A DNA stretch of 32,923 bases. Source: an uncultured Bacteroidales bacterium (GTDB lineage Bacteria > Bacteroidota > Bacteroidia > Bacteroidales > UBA932). Below, one piece after another: positions 30,148 to 32,923 of this stretch. The stretch is taken from assembly GCA_947305645.1 (NCBI GenBank), contig CAMZEC010000024.1, positions 1 to 32,923 on the forward strand, read 5' to 3'. A program made the translations under genes and the position numbers. The notes beneath the pieces are model-generated. The model was not told the origin of the DNA, made no database searches, and saw only the letters and a program-made list of their open reading frames with translations. Each line of letters opens with the position of its first letter. Position 1 is the first letter of the stretch.

Positions 30148-32535
30148 TTACATTCGGGCTTTCTGATCGCTGCCGGCGCCGGTGCCGCGGTATTTGCTCT
30201 GGGCGGTGTTGAAGTTGTAGCGGAGGGAGAACTTGATTCTCTGCGTATCCATTATGTTGTCTTGCATAATGGTGTGGCTGCCAAAGTCGGTGTAGACGTT
30301 CACGCAGGCCATTCCGGCAAGGTCGCGTCCTTCAAGGCGCAGCACCAGGGAGCCGTCTTTCAGGAGCTTCTTCTGCACGGCGGCGGTAAGGTCGAAGTAC
30401 AGGTTCTTCAAATAGAGGTTCTCGGTGTATCCGGGCGTCTGGAAGAGGCCGCCGAGTTCGAACTGCCATCCGCCGTCAAGCGTTACGGTATTAAGCAGCT
30501 GCGCCACGAATGCCGGCTTGTCGTTGAACCTGGTCTCGCGGATTCCTGAGGGCTCGCGGGGATCGGGTGCGTTGATGGTGAGCCACTGCGGTTTTGCTCC
30601 GACGGTGTAGTTCAGTGTCCAGGGGCCGATGGTAGGCGTGAAAACCAGATATGCCGCAAGCTGCCTGAAAGGCGTATCGATATTGCGCGGCTTCACAAGC
30701 ACTACGCCATCTTCGTTGTAGGGTGACGACCAGGTCATTATGGCATCGTCCGTACGTATGTAATTCACCATCAGCGTAATCCATTTCCAGACTGCGGTAG
30801 CGCTGATATTGTGCGACAGTTCAGGCTGCAGCTGTGCGTTTCCGCTCTGCCACATATAACGGCTGTTATAGCGGATAGCGCTGGAAAGGTGGGAGTAATT
30901 GGGGCGGCGCGTCTTGGCGCTGTAGTTCAGCATTACCTGGATTTGCCCCATCGCACCGGCATTGATAACGTTGGCATATGAGAAGGTGGGGAACCAGTTG
31001 CTGTACGGACGAGTCAGGCTGGCATCGGGATTCAACGCGTCGGCATAATCGTAATTGACGTATTCGTAACGCACGCCTGCGCTCATCTGGCCGATCTTTG
31101 GGCCGCAGAAGCTGTATGATGCAAATCCTGCGATGTTGTCTTCGCTTACCTTAACGTCCGAAGCGGGAATGTCGATGCCGCTTATGGAGTAGCTGTCCGT
31201 GCGGCGGGAGAACGTGTCCTCCGTTCCGACCTGCAGCTGGCCCGTCCAGATGGGGTAAGACAGCACTGCCTTGGCGGCATACAGACGGCTGGCGTTGTCG
31301 CTCACGGTGCTGATGGCGGCGTCGTGCGTCATCGTGCTGGTCTCGTTGGAAAAGTTCTTCATAGACGAATTGTTGCCGTAATAGTCGAGGTTGACGTCGA
31401 TGCCGAGCTTGCCGCCTACGGTGCCGTTGTAGTAGATGTTTCCGCCGATATTGCCGTTGGGCCTGTCTCCAGGAATGTCGTCGGACGAGGTGACAAGGTC
31501 ATCTACCAGCACTCCGTTTTCGTACACCTTGCTCGGGACCAGGCTGTGAAGCGTGATGTCCAGTTGCCTGCCCCATTCCAACTTGCCGCCGACGAAGTGA
31601 TTGTCCGCAATCTGCCAGTTCACTCCTGCATTGCCGTAGATGCTTTTTGCGATGGACTCGAAGACGAGGCTTCCCTTGTTCTCGAAGACGTAATTGCCGC
31701 TGGCCGAGGTGCCGTAGCTGGTCGTCTCTGCATAGCTGAGCTGACGTGCGGTGTCACCGTCATAACTGAAGCCGGCAAACACATCGACTCCACCGGTACG
31801 ATAGTTGGCATTGACTGCGCCGTAGGGATCGTTACCCCTGTCCCAGCGGAGGCTTTGGGCATCAGATGCGTCAAGGCTGAAGCCGAAGCCGTCGCCCTGC
31901 CTGCGTATAGTTCGGATACGCACCACGCTGCGAACGGTGGCGTCGTACTGGGAGCCAGGGTTAGTTATGACTTCAACGCTCTGGATCTCATTACTTTGAA
32001 GCCGGTCGAGCTCGCTGCTGTCTGTAACCTTATGGCCGTTGATATAGACAAGCGGCGCGCCTTTGCCGATAACTTCAAGGCCATCGGAACTGTTTATGAG
32101 TCCCGGCGTCTTGGCCAGCACGTCGCTGGCGCTGCCCGCGTTTTCGAGCACCGAGCCGCGAACGTTTGTCTGCAAGCCCTCACCAGTGAGCTTGGTCTTG
32201 GGCATTATGGCCTGAATTGTGGCACCTTCCAGCATTGCCGTGTCTTCGTATATAGTGATGACGGCGCCGTCGACGGGCTCCAGGTAAGTGGTTTTGTATC
32301 CAAGAATGGCAACCATCATTATGCCGTCCTTCTCATTTGTAACTATACTGAAGCTTCCGTCTTCCTCAGTAACGGTGCCGCAGACAACAGTGGAGTCTGC
32401 CTTGGAAAGCACTGCAACGTTGGCATAAGCCACAGGAGCGCCATTTTCATCAACCACTTTTCCTTTCCAGTCATTCTTCGCGCTGGCAGTAATCGCTGCA
32501 AGGAGCAGCATAGTAGCAACAATAACTTTCTTCAT
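30148..32535 (-). CDS. Outer-membrane beta-barrel protein with CarboxypepD_reg-like and TonB-plug domains
   Basis: 795 aa from the chosen ATG. The signal peptide MKKVIVATMLLLAAITASA is followed by a CarboxypepD_reg-like domain (WKGKVVDENGAPVAYANVAVLSKADSTVVCGTVTEEDGSFSIV, about 25-110), then a plug-like region (GSASDVLAKTPGLINSSDGLEVIGKGAPLVYINGHKVTDSSELDRLQSNEIQSVEVITNPGSQYDATVRSVVRIRT, about 130-205), then a long barrel of alternating strands ending KFSLRYNFNTAQSKY. It matches the outer_membrane_beta-barrel (OMP_b-brl_3) TonB-receptor-like group, which usually imports nutrients with TonB or acts with surface lipoproteins. No SusD partner or TonB box is seen. An ATG at 32541 is also possible; AAGGA is spaced better for 32535. 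Confidence 0.88.
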   Translation of the reverse strand: MKKVIVATMLLLAAITASAKNDWKGKVVDENGAPVAYANVAVLSKADSTVVCGTVTEEDGSFSIVTNEKDGIMMVAILGYKTTYLEPVDGAVITIYEDTAMLEGATIQAIMPKTKLTGEGLQTNVRGSVLENAGSASDVLAKTPGLINSSDGLEVIGKGAPLVYINGHKVTDSSELDRLQSNEIQSVEVITNPGSQYDATVRSVVRIRTIRRQGDGFGFSLDASDAQSLRWDRGNDPYGAVNANYRTGGVDVFAGFSYDGDTARQLSYAETTSYGTSASGNYVFENKGSLVFESIAKSIYGNAGVNWQIADNHFVGGKLEWGRQLDITLHSLVPSKVYENGVLVDDLVTSSDDIPGDRPNGNIGGNIYYNGTVGGKLGIDVNLDYYGNNSSMKNFSNETSTMTHDAAISTVSDNASRLYAAKAVLSYPIWTGQLQVGTEDTFSRRTDSYSISGIDIPASDVKVSEDNIAGFASYSFCGPKIGQMSAGVRYEYVNYDYADALNPDASLTRPYSNWFPTFSYANVINAGAMGQIQVMLNYSAKTRRPNYSHLSSAIRYNSRYMWQSGNAQLQPELSHNISATAVWKWITLMVNYIRTDDAIMTWSSPYNEDGVVLVKPRNIDTPFRQLAAYLVFTPTIGPWTLNYTVGAKPQWLTINAPDPREPSGIRETRFNDKPAFVAQLLNTVTLDGGWQFELGGLFQTPGYTENLYLKNLYFDLTAAVQKKLLKDGSLVLRLEGRDLAGMACVNVYTDFGSHTIMQDNIMDTQRIKFSLRYNFNTAQSKYRGTGAGSDQKARM

Positions 32536-32541
32536 TTCCAT

Positions 32542-32810
32542 ATTCCTTCGCCGATTTATGTGCGGTCTCGTATAATAGACGGAACATACGGTCCAAAGGT
32601 TGGAAAAAGTGTTGTTTGTGCGCAGAAGCCGCCAAAGTTGTATAGGCTAAGGTTTCCAGGCCTTGTCAGTCCATCTTTCGTAACCGGCTTTCCACTTGTC
32701 ATTTATAAAATTGTAGGTCTCCGGGATTGCAACATGTAATCCTGATGTGCATTTGTTGTGCTTTTTCAAAGAAAAACCCCTACAGCAAACAAGATTGCAA
32801 ACCACACCAT
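32542..32810. other. Intergenic region upstream of the barrel-protein gene
   Basis: About 270 bases without a convincing gene. No TAnnTTTG element is found close to the barrel-protein start, unlike other genes here, so it may use another sigma factor. No tRNA or repeated element recognised elsewhere in the window is visible. Confidence 0.5.
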
Positions 32811-32847
32811 AACACTGAACGCTCCCGGGGTGGGAGCGTTCAGTGTT
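32811..32847 (-). terminator. Perfect 16-bp hairpin, probable terminator
   Basis: AACACTGAACGCTCCC (32811-32826), a five-base loop and its exact reverse complement (32832-32847) make a very stable stem-loop. There is no T-run directly after either arm, but it lies 32 bases downstream of a minus-strand stop (32880-32882), so it probably ends a transcript entering from the right. Confidence 0.6.
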
Positions 32848-32879
32848 GTATAGTCAAGTAAAGTTACGTATAGTCTGGC

Positions 32880-32923
32880 TTAGAATTGCCAGGTCTTTAA
32901 GATAATCTTCTCAGCGTCGGGTT
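32880..32923 (-). CDS. Possible C-terminal end of a protein running in from the right edge
   Basis: One minus-strand frame reads PDAEKIILKTWQF followed by TAA at 32880-32882. The stretch is too short to identify, and other frames also stop nearby. The hairpin 32 bases downstream is the main support. Confidence 0.3.
   Translation of the reverse strand, partial: PDAEKIILKTWQF

Noticed and set aside
31324..32739. 471-codon plus-strand frame opposite the barrel-protein gene
   Set aside because: Antisense shadow of a protein with signal peptide, carboxypeptidase-like and plug domains; no family features of its own.

Overview
The window reads as a chromosomal piece of a GC-rich member of the Bacteroidetes, probably order Bacteroidales. 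Three things point there. Several starts are preceded by the TAnnTTTG promoter element typical of the phylum. There is a fimbrillin/FimB-Mfa2 lipoprotein cluster. The gene set (long SecA, bactofilin, short SSB, CarboxypepD_reg/TonB-plug barrel protein, DUF1846, TMEM43 family) fits. The family or genus cannot be fixed from this sequence alone; the split glycine decarboxylase (GcvPA + GcvPB) argues against Bacteroides itself, which as I recall has a fused GcvP.

Layout. 1-4982 (minus): a six-gene operon of an unknown protein, lipoate-protein ligase, gcvT, gcvH, gcvPA and gcvPB (3' end outside the window), i.e. the glycine cleavage system plus the ligase likely to lipoylate GcvH. 5045-5686 (plus): a small arginase-fold protein. 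5665-9084 (minus): a short ssb followed by three fimbrial lipoprotein genes. 9359-9727 (plus): a small zinc-finger protein. 9704-13435 (minus): secA and bactofilin. 13491-16113 and on to 18530: a surface-polysaccharide cluster with two GT2 enzymes (plus) converging on a DUF616 protein and a flippase fused to a TupA-like ATP-grasp domain (minus). 18601-18670: tRNA-Gly(CCC). 18717-19922 (minus): TMEM43 family protein. 19992-21794 (plus): HI0933-type flavoprotein. 21935-24944 (minus): SlyD-like PPIase, GT2 and trkA. 25002-27758 (plus): DUF1846 protein and purA. 27840-30070 (minus): purC and purB, converging on purA. 30148-32535 (minus): outer-membrane beta-barrel protein with signal peptide. The last 380 bases hold a strong hairpin and perhaps the end of another gene.

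The most interesting layer is not a gene. Palindromic and tandem repeats sit between convergent genes and also inside reading frames without breaking them. A G-tract/hairpin element occurs at 15276-15334 and 21829-21872, and a related multi-hairpin block lies in frame inside gcvPB (805-913). A second repeat core (AGATCCTTCGCT-CGCTCAGGATGACAG) forms the purA/purB convergent junction and also occurs inside the flavoprotein gene, where its end has been amplified into eleven 21-bp units. The same gene holds a second, 51-bp tandem repeat. The flippase carries a further palindrome-bounded insertion. In all three host genes the inserted DNA keeps the frame, so the genome seems to tolerate, or use, repeat-derived peptide insertions in loops of housekeeping and surface-polysaccharide proteins, similar in principle to Rickettsia palindromic elements.
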